Of a stretch of 64,000 bases of DNA, positions 53,254-62,812 are shown one piece after another. The notes beneath the pieces were generated by a model. It was given only the letters and a program-made list of their open reading frames with translations, ran no database searches and had not been told where the DNA came from. The translations under genes were made by a program, and so were the position numbers. Source of the DNA: Streptomyces sp. P9-A4 (GTDB lineage: Bacteria > Actinomycetota > Actinomycetes > Streptomycetales > Streptomycetaceae); assembly GCF_036634195.1 (NCBI RefSeq), contig NZ_JAZIFY010000001.1, positions 4,536,501 to 4,600,500 on the forward strand, in the 5' to 3' direction. The first letter of the stretch is position 1. The number at the start of each line of letters is the position of its first letter.

Positions 53254-54846
53254 GTGTCATCAGCGACCCCCGCTGCCGCGCCCGACGTCACCAACCCGGA
53301 CGTAGTCCTCGTTGTCGACTTCGGCGCCCAGTACGCCCAGCTCATCGCCCGCCGCGTCCGTGAGGCCCGGGTCTACAGCGAGATCGTCCCGTCCACCATG
53401 CCGGTGGCCGAGATGCTGGCCAAGAACCCGAAGGCGATCATCCTCTCCGGCGGCCCGTCCTCCGTGTACGCGGAGGGTGCCCCGCGCCTCGACCGCGCCC
53501 TCTTCGAGGCGGGCGTCCCCGTCTTCGGCATGTGCTACGGCTTCCAGCTGATGGCGACGACCCTCGGTGGCACCGTCGACAACACCGGCGCCCGCGAGTA
53601 CGGCCGCACCGAGCTGCACGTCTCCAAGGCCGGTTCCACCCTCTTCGAGGGCACCCCGGTCGAGCAGTCCGTGTGGATGTCGCACGGCGACGCCTGCTCC
53701 GCCGCCCCCGAGGGCTTCTCCGTCACCGCGTCCACGGACGTCGTGCCGGTCGCCGCCTTCGAGAACGACGAGAAGAAGCTGTACGGCGTCCAGTACCACC
53801 CCGAGGTGCTGCACTCCACGCACGGCCAGCAGATCCTGGAGCACTTCCTCTACCGCGGCGCCGGCATCGAGCCCAGCTGGACCACGGGCAACGTGATCGA
53901 GGAGCAGGTCGCGGCCATCCGCGCCCAGGTCGGCGACAAGCGCGCGGTCTGCGGCCTCTCCGGCGGCGTCGACTCCGCCGTGGCCGCCGCGCTCGTCCAG
54001 AAGGCCATCGGCTCGCAGCTCACCTGCGTCTACGTCGACCACGGCCTGATGCGCAAGGGCGAGACCGAGCAGGTCGAGAAGGACTTCGTCGCCTCGACCG
54101 GCGTCAACCTGAAGGTCGTCGACGCCCAGGAGCGCTTCCTCACCGCCCTCGCCGGCGTCTCCGACCCGGAGACCAAGCGCAAGATCATCGGCCGTGAGTT
54201 CATCCGCGTCTTCGAGCAGGCGCAGCTGGAGATCCTCCAGGAGGACGGCCCCGAGGTCGCGTTCCTCGTGCAGGGCACCCTCTACCCGGACATCGTCGAG
54301 TCCGGCGGCGGCACCGGCACCGCCAACATCAAGTCCCACCACAACGTGGGCGGCCTCCCCGACGACATCGAGTTCGAGCTCGTCGAGCCGCTGCGGCAGC
54401 TCTTCAAGGACGAGGTCCGCATGGTCGGCCAGGAGCTCGGCCTGCCCGACGAGATCGTCCAGCGCCAGCCCTTCCCCGGCCCCGGCCTCGGCATCCGCAT
54501 CGTCGGCGAGGTCACCAAGGAGCGCCTGGACCTGCTGCGCGAGGCCGACGCCATCGCCCGCGAGGAGCTCACCGCGGCCGGCCTCGACCGCGAGATCTGG
54601 CAGTGCCCGGTCGTCCTGCTCGCCGACGTCCGCTCCGTGGGCGTCCAGGGCGACGGCCGCACCTACGGCCACCCGATCGTCCTCCGTCCGGTCTCCTCCG
54701 AGGACGCCATGACGGCCGACTGGTCGCGCCTGCCGTACGACGTGCTGGCCAAGATCTCGACCCGCATCACCAACGAGGTCGCCGACGTCAACCGCGTCGT
54801 CCTCGACATCACCAGCAAGCCGCCGGGCACCATCGAGTGGGAGTAG
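53254..54846 (+). CDS. guaA: GMP synthase (glutamine-hydrolysing)
   Basis: A 530-residue enzyme making GMP from XMP, ATP and glutamine. Class I glutamine amidotransferase domain with the Cys in [11 protein letters not shown] and [12 protein letters not shown] pyrophosphatase P-loop [14 protein letters not shown]-terminal dimerisation domain with [17 protein letters not shown] and [14 protein letters not shown] 53254 follows GGAAGG. It completes the GMP branch with guaB, 20 kb away. Confidence 0.97.
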   Translation: MSSATPAAAPDVTNPDVVLVVDFGAQYAQLIARRVREARVYSEIVPSTMPVAEMLAKNPKAIILSGGPSSVYAEGAPRLDRALFEAGVPVFGMCYGFQLMATTLGGTVDNTGAREYGRTELHVSKAGSTLFEGTPVEQSVWMSHGDACSAAPEGFSVTASTDVVPVAAFENDEKKLYGVQYHPEVLHSTHGQQILEHFLYRGAGIEPSWTTGNVIEEQVAAIRAQVGDKRAVCGLSGGVDSAVAAALVQKAIGSQLTCVYVDHGLMRKGETEQVEKDFVASTGVNLKVVDAQERFLTALAGVSDPETKRKIIGREFIRVFEQAQLEILQEDGPEVAFLVQGTLYPDIVESGGGTGTANIKSHHNVGGLPDDIEFELVEPLRQLFKDEVRMVGQELGLPDEIVQRQPFPGPGLGIRIVGEVTKERLDLLREADAIAREELTAAGLDREIWQCPVVLLADVRSVGVQGDGRTYGHPIVLRPVSSEDAMTADWSRLPYDVLAKISTRITNEVADVNRVVLDITSKPPGTIEWE

Positions 54847-54870
54847 TCGCTCCCGCTCCCTGAGCCGGCC

Positions 54871-54912
54871 GAAGCCGTCGCCCCGCACGACCGGGGGCGG
54901 CGGCTTCGTCGT
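54871..54912 (+). terminator. Intrinsic terminator after guaA
   Basis: GAAGCCGTCGCCCC at 54871-54884 pairs with GGGGCGGCGGCTTC at 54894-54907 (one G-U), a 9-base loop, then GTCGTTCGG. Confidence 0.85.
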
Positions 54913-54966
54913 TCGGTCCCGTCCGGGCTCTGGTGAGTTGACCGGCCGGGCGTTACCTTCCGGCGC

Positions 54967-55755
54967 ATGAGCGTGATACCCGACCCCGTCCCCCTCGAAC
55001 GGCTCCACTTCGCCATGCCGCCCGTCCACGCGACGGCCGAGGAGGAACGCACCCACCGCAAACAGCGGATCGCGGGCGCACTCCGGCTCTTCGGACGCTT
55101 CGGGTACGAGGAGGGCGTCTCGGGCCACATCAGCGCCCGCGACCCCGAGTACCCCGACTGCTACTGGGTGAACCCCTTCGGGGCGCCGTTCGAAGAGGTG
55201 ACCGCGAGCGAGCTCATCCTCGTCAACGGCGACGGCCAGGTCCTCCGGGGCGGCCGGCACGTCAACCAGGCCGCGTTCACCGTCCACGCCCAGGTCCACC
55301 GGGCCCGCCCCGACACCGTCGCCGTCGCCCACACCCACTCCCTCCACGGGCGGGCCCTCGCCGCGCTCGGCGAACTCCTCGACCCGATCACCCAGGAGGC
55401 CTGCGCCTTCTACCAGGACCACGCCCTCTACGACGCCTACACCGGCGTCACCGTGGACGCCGAGGAAGGACGCCGCATCGCCGTCGCCCTCGGCACCTTC
55501 AAGGCGATCGTCCTCCGCAACCACGGGCTCCTCACCGTCGGCACCTCCGTCGACGCGGCCGCCTGGTGGTTCATCGCCATGGAACGCTGCGCCCAGGTCC
55601 AGCTGGCCGCCCGCGCGGCCGGCAAACCCGTCCTGATCGACCACCGCGAGGCCGTCGCCACCCGCGAACAGCTCGGCAGCGACCTCGTCGCCTGGATCAA
55701 CTACCAGCCGCTCTGGCGCAGGATCAGCCGAGCGGAGCCCGAACTCCTGTCGTGA
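54967..55755 (+). CDS. Class II aldolase/adducin family protein
   Basis: A 262-residue protein. The metal site is AVAHTHSLHGRAL and the later VLRNHGLLTVG; YEEGVSGHISARDPEYPDCYWVNPFG is the family's N-terminal sugar/phosphate loop. It could be an aldolase, epimerase or decarboxylase for a small sugar phosphate; the specificity is not visible. It stands alone between guaA and a membrane-protein gene. Confidence 0.9.
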   Translation: MSVIPDPVPLERLHFAMPPVHATAEEERTHRKQRIAGALRLFGRFGYEEGVSGHISARDPEYPDCYWVNPFGAPFEEVTASELILVNGDGQVLRGGRHVNQAAFTVHAQVHRARPDTVAVAHTHSLHGRALAALGELLDPITQEACAFYQDHALYDAYTGVTVDAEEGRRIAVALGTFKAIVLRNHGLLTVGTSVDAAAWWFIAMERCAQVQLAARAAGKPVLIDHREAVATREQLGSDLVAWINYQPLWRRISRAEPELLS

Positions 55756-55923
55756 CACCATCGCTTCACCCTTCTGTACGTCAATGAGATGGAGCGTCAA
55801 TCACTCTCCGGCGGGGCGCACGCGGCACGTGCGGGAGCCGCCGGTGCGACACAATTCCGAGGAATCAACGGCTGGTTGACCATTCGGGGCGCACCGGCAC
55901 GTGTCGTGAAGTGAGCTCGGGAA

Positions 55924-57165
55924 GTGGGCACCGTGGCGGTTCAAGAGGCGAGACAGTACGGCGAACACGCGACGGCCTGCGCCGGCTGCGCCCACTGCGG
56001 GCAGGCCGGCCACCGGCGCGCCGTCGCCGCCTTCCTCGCCCGGCGCGACGAACTCGCCGCCGGGCACGGCGTCCCCGCGGCCGTCGCCCACTCCCCGGTC
56101 GCCGCCCGCCAATGGGTCTCCGACGAGCTCGCCCAGTCCGCCCGCGCGGTCGCCGTGCACGGCCGCGAGGCCGGAGGAGCCTGGCTCGACCGGGTCCGCC
56201 GCGGCGGCCTCGGCGCCGTCTGGGGCGCCGTCCTCGCCCTCCTCCTCGGCCAGGCCCTCACCGCGATCCAGGCCGGCTGGACCGGAGCCCGCACGGCCGG
56301 CCTCTGCACCGCCGTGGTCCTCGCCCTCCTCCTCAGCGCCGCCGCCCACGCCCACCGGGCCCGCGGCGGTCTCCTCGCCCCCCTGGTCGGTGAGGACAAC
56401 CGCCTCTCCACCACCCGCGCCGTCGCCGCCGCCTGGCTCCTGTTCCTCGGCTTCACCCTCCTCCTCCTGGTCTTCCTGTCACCGGGCGCACCCGCCTTCG
56501 CCCTGGCCCGCGGCGCGGGCCTGCTCACCGCCCTCGCCCTGGTGTCGGCCGTCACCGTGACCGCCCGCCTCGTCGTCTCCGCGGGGATCGTGGCCGGCCG
56601 CCTCCAGAAGGTGCGCGCCGACCGTCCCCGCGCCGCCGACCTGCTCTGCGACGACAGCGGCCGGGCCGCCCTCGCCGACGTCCAGTACCTCCTCGTCTCC
56701 GCCGCCGTCCTCGCCCTCACGGCCGTCGGCCTCGCCCAGGCCCCCGCCCGGCTCCCCGAGGTGCCCTGGTCCCTGGTCGTGCTCCTCGGCGTCTCGGCCG
56801 CGTGGCACCTCGCCGCCAAGCTCACCGAGGGCGTCCGTCCCACGATCCACTCCGTGGTCCGGTCCCGGGAGGCCGGCGACCTCGACGCCCCGATCCGCAC
56901 GGGCGACGACATCGAGATCCGCGGCTGCGGCTTCGTCCCGCCCGGCGCGGGCGCCCCCGAACCGCTGACCCGCCTGGTCGTCCGCATCGGCCCCGTCCAC
57001 GCCCATGTGCCGCTCGTCCCGGTCCCGGGCGGATTCGCCAACCCCACCGACGCGTCCCTGACCGTCCCCCTCCCGGCGGACGTGGAGCCTGGCCGCGTGG
57101 AGGTCTCGGTCGTGACGGCGGCGGGCCTGGAGACCAACCGGGTCGTGATCGAGGTCATGGACTGA
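55924..57165 (+). CDS. Multipass membrane protein with N-terminal Cys pair motif and beta-rich C-terminus
   Basis: A 413-residue protein. The first 30 residues contain ACAGCAHCGQAGH, which could bind metal. Then helices: segments near 100-120 (GAVWGAVLALLLGQALTAI), 130-145, 165-190 (AWLLFLGFTLLLLVFL), 195-220, 255-275 and 285-300. The last ~110 residues (DIEIRGCGFVPPGAG, RLVVRIGPVHAHVPLVPVPGG, EVSVVTAAGLETNRVVIEV) are an Ig-like IPT/TIG-type sheet. GTG 55924 or 55933. I do not recognise its function. Confidence 0.7.
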   Translation: MGTVAVQEARQYGEHATACAGCAHCGQAGHRRAVAAFLARRDELAAGHGVPAAVAHSPVAARQWVSDELAQSARAVAVHGREAGGAWLDRVRRGGLGAVWGAVLALLLGQALTAIQAGWTGARTAGLCTAVVLALLLSAAAHAHRARGGLLAPLVGEDNRLSTTRAVAAAWLLFLGFTLLLLVFLSPGAPAFALARGAGLLTALALVSAVTVTARLVVSAGIVAGRLQKVRADRPRAADLLCDDSGRAALADVQYLLVSAAVLALTAVGLAQAPARLPEVPWSLVVLLGVSAAWHLAAKLTEGVRPTIHSVVRSREAGDLDAPIRTGDDIEIRGCGFVPPGAGAPEPLTRLVVRIGPVHAHVPLVPVPGGFANPTDASLTVPLPADVEPGRVEVSVVTAAGLETNRVVIEVMD

Positions 57166-57324
57166 CGGGTGGGCTGAGGGGTGGGCCGACGTCGGCACCG
57201 AAGTGGCGTCGGGTTCGGAGCGACGGCGAGGGGCGATCGTCCCGTCCCTCGGTATCCCCTGAGCGGCTGTGCGGGGAGAATCGATCCGCGAACAGTCGTA
57301 GGGGGTGCGGAAAGGTGACCGACG

Positions 57325-57936
57325 ATGACGGGACAGGCGGGCCGGGCGGGCCGGGAGTACGACCCGGACGGGTTCGGCAGCGGCGGAGGCAGCGGAGGCG
57401 GCGACCCCGTCAGCTCGGGTGAATCCGGTGGCGCGACCCGTGCCGGTGGGTTCGGTGGGCTCGGCGGGATCGACGGGTGGAAGGCGGTCGCCTCCCGGTA
57501 CTCACTCCTCCCTCTCCGGCTCTTCCTCGGGATCACCTTCGTCTACGCCGGGCTCGACAAGCTCACCGACCCAGCCTTCTTCGCGGACTCCGGCAGCGGC
57601 TCCATCGGCGAGATGATGCGGGGCGTCCGGGACTCCTCGGCCCTCCCCGCCCTCGTCGACCTCGCCCTCAAGAACCCCACCGGATTCGGCTACGCCATCG
57701 CCTTCGGAGAGCTCGCCGTCGGGATCGGGACCCTGCTGGGTCTCTTCGCCCGCGTGGCGGCGCTCGGCGGCGTACTGATCTCGCTGAGCCTCTGGCTGAC
57801 CGTGAGCTGGCAGGTGAACCCGTACTACCTCGGCAACGACCTCGCCTATCTGATGTCCTGGCTCCCGCTGCTGCTCGCCGGGGCTTCGGTGCTGTCGCTG
57901 GACCGGCTCCTGGCCGTACGACGCCGTATTCGATAG
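57325..57936 (+). CDS. DoxX-family membrane protein
   Basis: A 203-residue protein: a Gly/Ser-rich start (~45 residues), then a DoxX domain with PLRLFLGITFVYAGLDKLTD, ALKNPTGFGYAIAFGELAVG and a four-helix membrane core. DoxX proteins form redox-associated membrane complexes. The stop is inside a 91-bp convergent overlap with the small gene on the other strand. Confidence 0.85.
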   Translation: MTGQAGRAGREYDPDGFGSGGGSGGGDPVSSGESGGATRAGGFGGLGGIDGWKAVASRYSLLPLRLFLGITFVYAGLDKLTDPAFFADSGSGSIGEMMRGVRDSSALPALVDLALKNPTGFGYAIAFGELAVGIGTLLGLFARVAALGGVLISLSLWLTVSWQVNPYYLGNDLAYLMSWLPLLLAGASVLSLDRLLAVRRRIR

Positions 57937-58106
57937 GCCACCCAGGTCGCGAGGCCGGCCACTCCCAGGCCGCCGCCCAGCGCGGGGAACACCGTGTACC
58001 ACGGGGTTGTCCAGGCCCCGGCGGCGTCCCCGGCGTAGAGGGCGGCCAGCGCGAGGGCGGTGAGGCCGATGAGCAGCCGGCCGGGGCGAAACTCATGAAG
58101 CAGCAC
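57846..58106 (-). CDS. Small membrane protein (86 aa)
   Basis: GTG 58106 has a GGAGG site six bases upstream and begins LLHEFRPGRLLIGLTALALAAL. It has two hydrophobic segments and a Ser/Arg-rich tail. It overlaps the PspC gene stop by 14 bp and its last ~30 codons lie within the DoxX gene on the other strand, so the true extent is less certain. The N-terminal part looks real. Confidence 0.6.
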   Translation of the reverse strand: MLLHEFRPGRLLIGLTALALAALYAGDAAGAWTTPWYTVFPALGGGLGVAGLATWVAYRIRRRTARSRSSDSTEAPASSSGSQDIR

Positions 58107-59442
58107 GGGTGACCTCCACCTGTCCGATGCCGACCTCAAGCGAGAGGTCCAGGGTGCCCGCCGGAGTGGTCCCGACAGGCGGTTGGATCGTGCGGGTCAC
58201 ATCGCGGCGGGGCGCGATGTCGATGTCGTTGGGGGGCTCGCCGGGCAGCTGCAGATCCCCGAGTCCCACCTCGGCGTGCAGCTTCACGACCGCGTCCTTC
58301 GGGACGATCACCTTCAGCTGCCCCGCGCCCACCCCGGCCGAGGCCGAGACGGTCGTTCCCGCAGGGAGCGGGAGCCTCGACAGATCGAGCGTGCCGACGC
58401 CGGTGCCGACCGCGTAGTGGGGCTGCACGGCGGTGACCGTCGTCGGGCTCCAGGTGTCACGCACCCAGTCCGTGCCGATCTCGGCCGGCAGCGCCGTGGC
58501 CAGGGCGAGCAGGCCCGCCGTGATCACGGTGTGGAAGATCGTGCCGAACCCGGTCCGGCCGAGGAAGCTGCTGACGACCAGGCCGAGGCCGAACACCGCG
58601 AGGGCGGCTGCCAGGCCGGTCTGCAGACTCGTGCCGAGCGGCTCGGTCTTCCAGGTCATCGCGGTGCCGACGACCGCCGCGACCATGGCGAGCAGATACA
58701 CGAGACCACCGATGGACAGCGGACTCCGTCGCACCGACGGCTCCGGACGCCCGGGAGCCGCGGGGGCGGGCCCCCACTGGCTGCCGGGCTTCGGCACCTC
58801 GCCGTTCACCCGGCCGTCCTCGTCCAGGACGCCGTGCGGTCCCCAGAGGTAGCCGATGGCCACCTTGCCCGTCGACCCGTCCTTGACTATCGGGTCCTTC
58901 CACCAGGAAGGGAACTCGACCAGCGGCGGGGCCTTCGTCTCGGGCGGCGCCTCGGAGACCGCGAGCGCGGCGGCGGCCGACTCCACCCGGCCCTCGGGCT
59001 CCACCGCGCCGCCGGCCTGCCGGTGCCGTGACCACACCGCCGCCGCGCTCACCACGAACGACAAGAGGAGGGCGGAGCCCAGCATCGATCCGCTGTGCAG
59101 CATCGAGAGGAAGATCCCGCAGCCCACCAGCGCCATCAGCAGCGCGGCCAGCGAAGCCCCGGAGACCCGGCCGGTCAGCAGTCTGCGACCTTCGTTCTCC
59201 TCCTCGCCCGCGAGCGGGATCAGGAGCCAGGCGAAGCCGTAGAAAATCAGTCCGAGCCCGCCCGGCACCGCCAGCACACCGAGCGCGACCCGGAAGATCA
59301 CCGGGTCGAGGTCGAAATACCGGCCGAGACCGCCGCAGACACCGCCCACGACCTTGCTGCCGCGCGAGCGCCGCAGGGGCGGGGCGGAATCGGCCTCCGC
59401 CGGCGGCGGGGCCTCGTGCTGCGAAGGCATCGAACTCGTCAT
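58093..59442 (-). CDS. PspC domain-containing membrane protein
   Basis: A 449-residue protein. The PspC domain (about 25-85) reads LRRSRGSKVVGGVCGGLGRYFDLDP, with a membrane helix. Several more membrane segments (about 100-145 and 245-330) follow, then a beta-rich C-terminus (TLDLSRLPLPAGTTVSA, AEVGLGDLQLPG, LSLEVGIGQVEV) like the adhesin-type repeats seen in LiaF-like proteins. It may sense membrane or cell-envelope stress with the adjacent two-component system, which is divergent from it. The ATG at 59430 is another possible start. Confidence 0.85.
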   Translation of the reverse strand: MTSSMPSQHEAPPPAEADSAPPLRRSRGSKVVGGVCGGLGRYFDLDPVIFRVALGVLAVPGGLGLIFYGFAWLLIPLAGEEENEGRRLLTGRVSGASLAALLMALVGCGIFLSMLHSGSMLGSALLLSFVVSAAAVWSRHRQAGGAVEPEGRVESAAAALAVSEAPPETKAPPLVEFPSWWKDPIVKDGSTGKVAIGYLWGPHGVLDEDGRVNGEVPKPGSQWGPAPAAPGRPEPSVRRSPLSIGGLVYLLAMVAAVVGTAMTWKTEPLGTSLQTGLAAALAVFGLGLVVSSFLGRTGFGTIFHTVITAGLLALATALPAEIGTDWVRDTWSPTTVTAVQPHYAVGTGVGTLDLSRLPLPAGTTVSASAGVGAGQLKVIVPKDAVVKLHAEVGLGDLQLPGEPPNDIDIAPRRDVTRTIQPPVGTTPAGTLDLSLEVGIGQVEVTRAAS

Positions 59443-59598
59443 GCCTCCATGGTGACCGCCCGTGACGTCCAGCGGCACCGGGATCGACCCTGGCCCGACC
59501 CTGATATTCGGAGGGCCGTTCTCCCCGAGGCGGTACCAGGGACGATCTCAGGGCCGACCCTGATGTCCCGGGCGGGCCGAACGTGTGACGATCGGTGC

Positions 59599-60867
59599 AT
59601 GTCCGCAGCCGCTCGTGTCACCGACACCGACGAACCGCCCGTGCGCAAGCTCTACCGGAGCGCCGACGGGCGGTGGCTCGGCGGTGTCGCACGCGGCCTC
59701 GCCGGGCACCTGGGTCTGCCGGTCGTCTGGGTGCGGGTGGCGTTCCTGGTCCTCTCCTTCATGGACGGCCTCGGTCTCCTGGTCTACGCGGCCTTCTGGA
59801 TCGTCGTCCCGCTCGGCGTGGGCGGCCGGGCGGCTCCGCGACCCGTCTTCGAGGTCACCCCGGACGGCCGGCGCAGACTGCGCAAGCCCGACCGGGGGCA
59901 GGTCTTCGCCCTCATAGCGCTCGCGATAGGCGGCGCGGTCCTCATCGGGAACATCAACGTCGACAACGAGTCCGGGCGGTACGTCTGGCCCGTCATCCTC
60001 ATCGGCGCCGGTCTCGCGGTGGTCTGGCGCCAGTCGGACAACGCCCGGCGGGCCAGCTGGTCCGAGGGCGGGCGCCACAGCCGGGCCTTCCATCTCGCGC
60101 GGGGGCTCGTCGGTGTCGCCCTGGTCGGCACTGGCCTCGCCGTCTTCGTGGTGGTCCGGGGATCCGTCGCCCAGCTCGGGACGGCCCTCACCGCCGGCGT
60201 CGCGGTCCTCACGGGCATAGCCCTCCTCGCCGGCCCCTGGCTGGTGCGGATGTCCCAGGACCTCACCGAGGAGCGGACCATGCGCATCCGGGCCCAGGAG
60301 CGTGCCGAGGTCGCGGCCCACGTCCACGACTCGGTGCTGCACACCCTCACCCTGATCCAGCGCAACGCCGAGGACGCGGCCGAGGTGCGCCGCCTCGCCC
60401 GCGCCCAGGAGCGGGAGCTGCGGAACTGGCTCTACAAGCCCGAGGGCACCGGCAAGGACAAGGACGAGGAGCCCGAGACGGTCGCCGAGGCGGTGAAGAG
60501 AGCCGCCGCCGAGGTCGAGGACAAGCACGGAGTCCCGCTGGAGGTCGTCGTCGTGGGGGACTGCCCGCTCGACGACGGACTGGTCGCGCAGATGCAGGCC
60601 GCGCGCGAGGCGATGGTCAACGCCGCCAAGTACGGTGGCGAGGGCGGGGCCGTTCAGGTGTTCGCCGAGGTGGAGGGCCGCACGGTCTTCGTCTCGGTGC
60701 GGGACCGGGGGCCGGGTTTCGACCTGGACGCGGTGCCCGAGGACAGGATGGGCGTACGAGAATCGATCATCGGCCGAATGCAGCGCAACGGCGGCTCGGC
60801 CCGGCTGCGGTCCGTGCCGGGCGGGGGCACCGAAGTGGAGCTTGAGATGGAGAGGGCGGACGGATGA
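59599..60867 (+). CDS. PspC-domain sensor histidine kinase
   Basis: A 422-residue kinase. Residues ~15-75 are a PspC domain (KLYRSADGRWLGGVARGLAG), followed by membrane segments up to ~220. The kinase core has the HisKA_3 phospho-site AEVAAHVHDSVLHTLTLIQR and HATPase motifs AAREAMVNAAKYG, VRDRGPGFDLDAVP and GGGTEVELEME. It overlaps the response regulator gene by four bases (ATGA), so they form a coupled pair. Confidence 0.92.
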   Translation: MSAAARVTDTDEPPVRKLYRSADGRWLGGVARGLAGHLGLPVVWVRVAFLVLSFMDGLGLLVYAAFWIVVPLGVGGRAAPRPVFEVTPDGRRRLRKPDRGQVFALIALAIGGAVLIGNINVDNESGRYVWPVILIGAGLAVVWRQSDNARRASWSEGGRHSRAFHLARGLVGVALVGTGLAVFVVVRGSVAQLGTALTAGVAVLTGIALLAGPWLVRMSQDLTEERTMRIRAQERAEVAAHVHDSVLHTLTLIQRNAEDAAEVRRLARAQERELRNWLYKPEGTGKDKDEEPETVAEAVKRAAAEVEDKHGVPLEVVVVGDCPLDDGLVAQMQAAREAMVNAAKYGGEGGAVQVFAEVEGRTVFVSVRDRGPGFDLDAVPEDRMGVRESIIGRMQRNGGSARLRSVPGGGTEVELEMERADG

Positions 60868-61583
60868 GCGACGAGACCGGGGCAGCGACCGGAGCTGACG
60901 ATGCGGGGGCGGCGGGCACGGGCCGCCGGGTGCGGGTGGTGCTCGTCGACGACCACCGGATGTTCCGCACCGGCGTGCAGGCGGAGATCGGCCGGACCGA
61001 GGTGACCGGCGTCGAGGTGGTCGGCGAGGCCGCCGACGTCGACCAGGCGGTCACCGTCATCACGGCGACCCGCCCCGAGGTCGTGCTGCTCGACGTGCAC
61101 CTGCCGGGCGGCGGCGGGGTCGAGGTGCTGCGCCGCTGCGCGAACCTGATGGGGGCGGCGGAAGACCCGGTCCGCTTCCTGGCGCTGTCGGTGTCGGACG
61201 CGGCGGAGGACGTGATCGGGGTGATCCGGGGCGGTGCCCGTGGCTATGTCACGAAGACCATCACCGGCACCGACCTGGTCGACTCGATCTTCCGGGTCCA
61301 GGAGGGCGACGCCGTGTTCTCGCCCCGGCTCGCCGGCTTCGTCCTGGACGCCTTCGCGTCGACGGACGCGCCGCCGGTGGACGAGGACATGGACCGGCTC
61401 ACCCAGCGGGAGCGGGAGGTGCTGCGGCTGATCGCCCGGGGGTACGCGTACAAGGAGATCGCCAAGCAGCTCTACATCTCGGTGAAGACGGTCGAGTCGC
61501 ATGTCTCGGCGGTGCTGCGGAAGCTCCAGCTCTCCAACCGCCACGAACTGACCCGCTGGGCCACCGCCCGCCGCCTGGTCTGA
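60864..61583 (+). CDS. NarL/LuxR-type response regulator
   Basis: A 239-residue regulator. After a ~20-residue Gly/Ala-rich start, the receiver has VVLVDDHRMF and the phospho-Asp in VVLLDVHLPGGGG. The HTH (RLTQREREVLRLIARGYAYK and EIAKQLYISVKTVESHVSAVL) ends the protein. It is paired with the PspC-type kinase. Likely targets include the divergent PspC gene. Confidence 0.94.
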   Translation: MSDETGAATGADDAGAAGTGRRVRVVLVDDHRMFRTGVQAEIGRTEVTGVEVVGEAADVDQAVTVITATRPEVVLLDVHLPGGGGVEVLRRCANLMGAAEDPVRFLALSVSDAAEDVIGVIRGGARGYVTKTITGTDLVDSIFRVQEGDAVFSPRLAGFVLDAFASTDAPPVDEDMDRLTQREREVLRLIARGYAYKEIAKQLYISVKTVESHVSAVLRKLQLSNRHELTRWATARRLV

Positions 61584-61684
61584 GCCCGCCACCCGGCCTC
61601 GACTCCGACAGGCCGTCGACCGGGGTCAGACGTCGACTGCGACTGACGTCGGCCGGCGCCCGGTCCGGGACCGGGGCGGGAGCG

Positions 61685-62812
61685 TCATGCGACCCGGGTC
61701 GCTCCGGCGAAGGGCATCTCGTCGATGGGCGCGATGCGGACCGGAGCGCCCGGACGGGGGGCGTGGATCATCTGGCCGCCGCCGATGTAGAGGCCGACGT
61801 GGCTGATGCCGGAGTAGAAGAAGATCAGGTCGCCGGGGGCGAGCTGGGACCGGGAGACGCGTTGGCCGGCGTTGATCTGGGTGTACGTGGTGCGCGGCAG
61901 GGAGACACCCGCGGCGCGCCAGGCCGCCTGGGTGAGGCCCGAGCAGTCGTATGCCGAGGGGCCGGTCGCTCCCCAGACGTACGGCTTGCCGAGCTGGGCG
62001 CGGGCGAAGGAGACGGCCTGGGCGGCCCGGCCGTCGGGGGCGGTCACGGGGCCTCGGTCGCCGCCGGAGGAGCGGTCGGCCCGCGTGAGGCCGGAGCCGG
62101 CGGTGGTGGCCGTACCGCCGGAGGTGCCGTTCCCCGCGGAGGTGGCGGTGCTGTCGCGGCCCGCGGTGGCGGCCTCGTAGCGGGCGCGTTCCTCCGCGGT
62201 CAGCCGGGCGAGCAGGGTGCGGGCCTCGGCCAGTTTGCCGAGGACGGCCGCCTTCTGGCGGCGGAGCTCCGCTTCGTTGCGGCGGAGTGCGGTGAGGTGC
62301 CCCGCGGACTCGCCGCGGAGCTGCCGGATCGCGCCGAGTTCGCGCCGTACGGCGGTGACGGCGGCGGCCTGCCTGGCACCGGCCTTCTCGGCGAGGGCGG
62401 CGCGCTCCAGGTACTCGTCGGGGTCCGAGGTGAGGGCCAGCTGCACGGCGGGGTCGAGGCCTCCGGTGCGGTACTGGGCGGCGGCCATGGCGCCGAGCCC
62501 GTCGCGTGCCGTGTTGAGGCGCTGGGTCCTGCGGGCGGCCTCGTCGCGCAGCCGGTCGAAGGCGGTGCGCGCCTCGTCGGCCTTCTCCTTCGCACCGTTG
62601 TACCGCTCGGTGGCGGCCTCGGCCTCCTCGTAGAGCCGGTCGACCTTCGCCTTGACCTGGGCGGTGGTGGGCCGGGGGTCCGCGTGTCCGGAGCCCTCGA
62701 AGAGGGTCGTGGTCGCCGCGGAGGCGAGGGCGAGGGTGGCGGCGGTGCGGACGGCCGGGCGGCCGAACGGGGACTGCCTGGGTTTTCGGTGCGCTGCCAC
62801 GAGGGCGGTCAC
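61685..62812 (-). CDS. NlpC/P60 peptidoglycan endopeptidase with coiled coil
   Basis: From GTG 62812 the protein has 375 residues: a signal segment (RTAATLALASAATTTLFEG), a ~170-residue coiled coil (VDRLYEEAEAATERYNGAKE onward), a Thr/Ser/Gly linker and an NlpC/P60 domain with Cys in SAYDCSGLTQAAW, His in GISHVGLYIGGGQMIHAPRP. It cleaves peptide stems in peptidoglycan outside the cell. ATG 62863 is an alternative start but reads Arg-rich sequence. Confidence 0.92.
   Translation of the reverse strand: MTALVAAHRKPRQSPFGRPAVRTAATLALASAATTTLFEGSGHADPRPTTAQVKAKVDRLYEEAEAATERYNGAKEKADEARTAFDRLRDEAARRTQRLNTARDGLGAMAAAQYRTGGLDPAVQLALTSDPDEYLERAALAEKAGARQAAAVTAVRRELGAIRQLRGESAGHLTALRRNEAELRRQKAAVLGKLAEARTLLARLTAEERARYEAATAGRDSTATSAGNGTSGGTATTAGSGLTRADRSSGGDRGPVTAPDGRAAQAVSFARAQLGKPYVWGATGPSAYDCSGLTQAAWRAAGVSLPRTTYTQINAGQRVSRSQLAPGDLIFFYSGISHVGLYIGGGQMIHAPRPGAPVRIAPIDEMPFAGATRVA

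Noticed and set aside
53260..55800. An 846-codon minus-strand frame across guaA and the aldolase gene
   Set aside because: Antisense to two well-defined genes, no recognisable domain and composition typical of GC-rich shadow frames.
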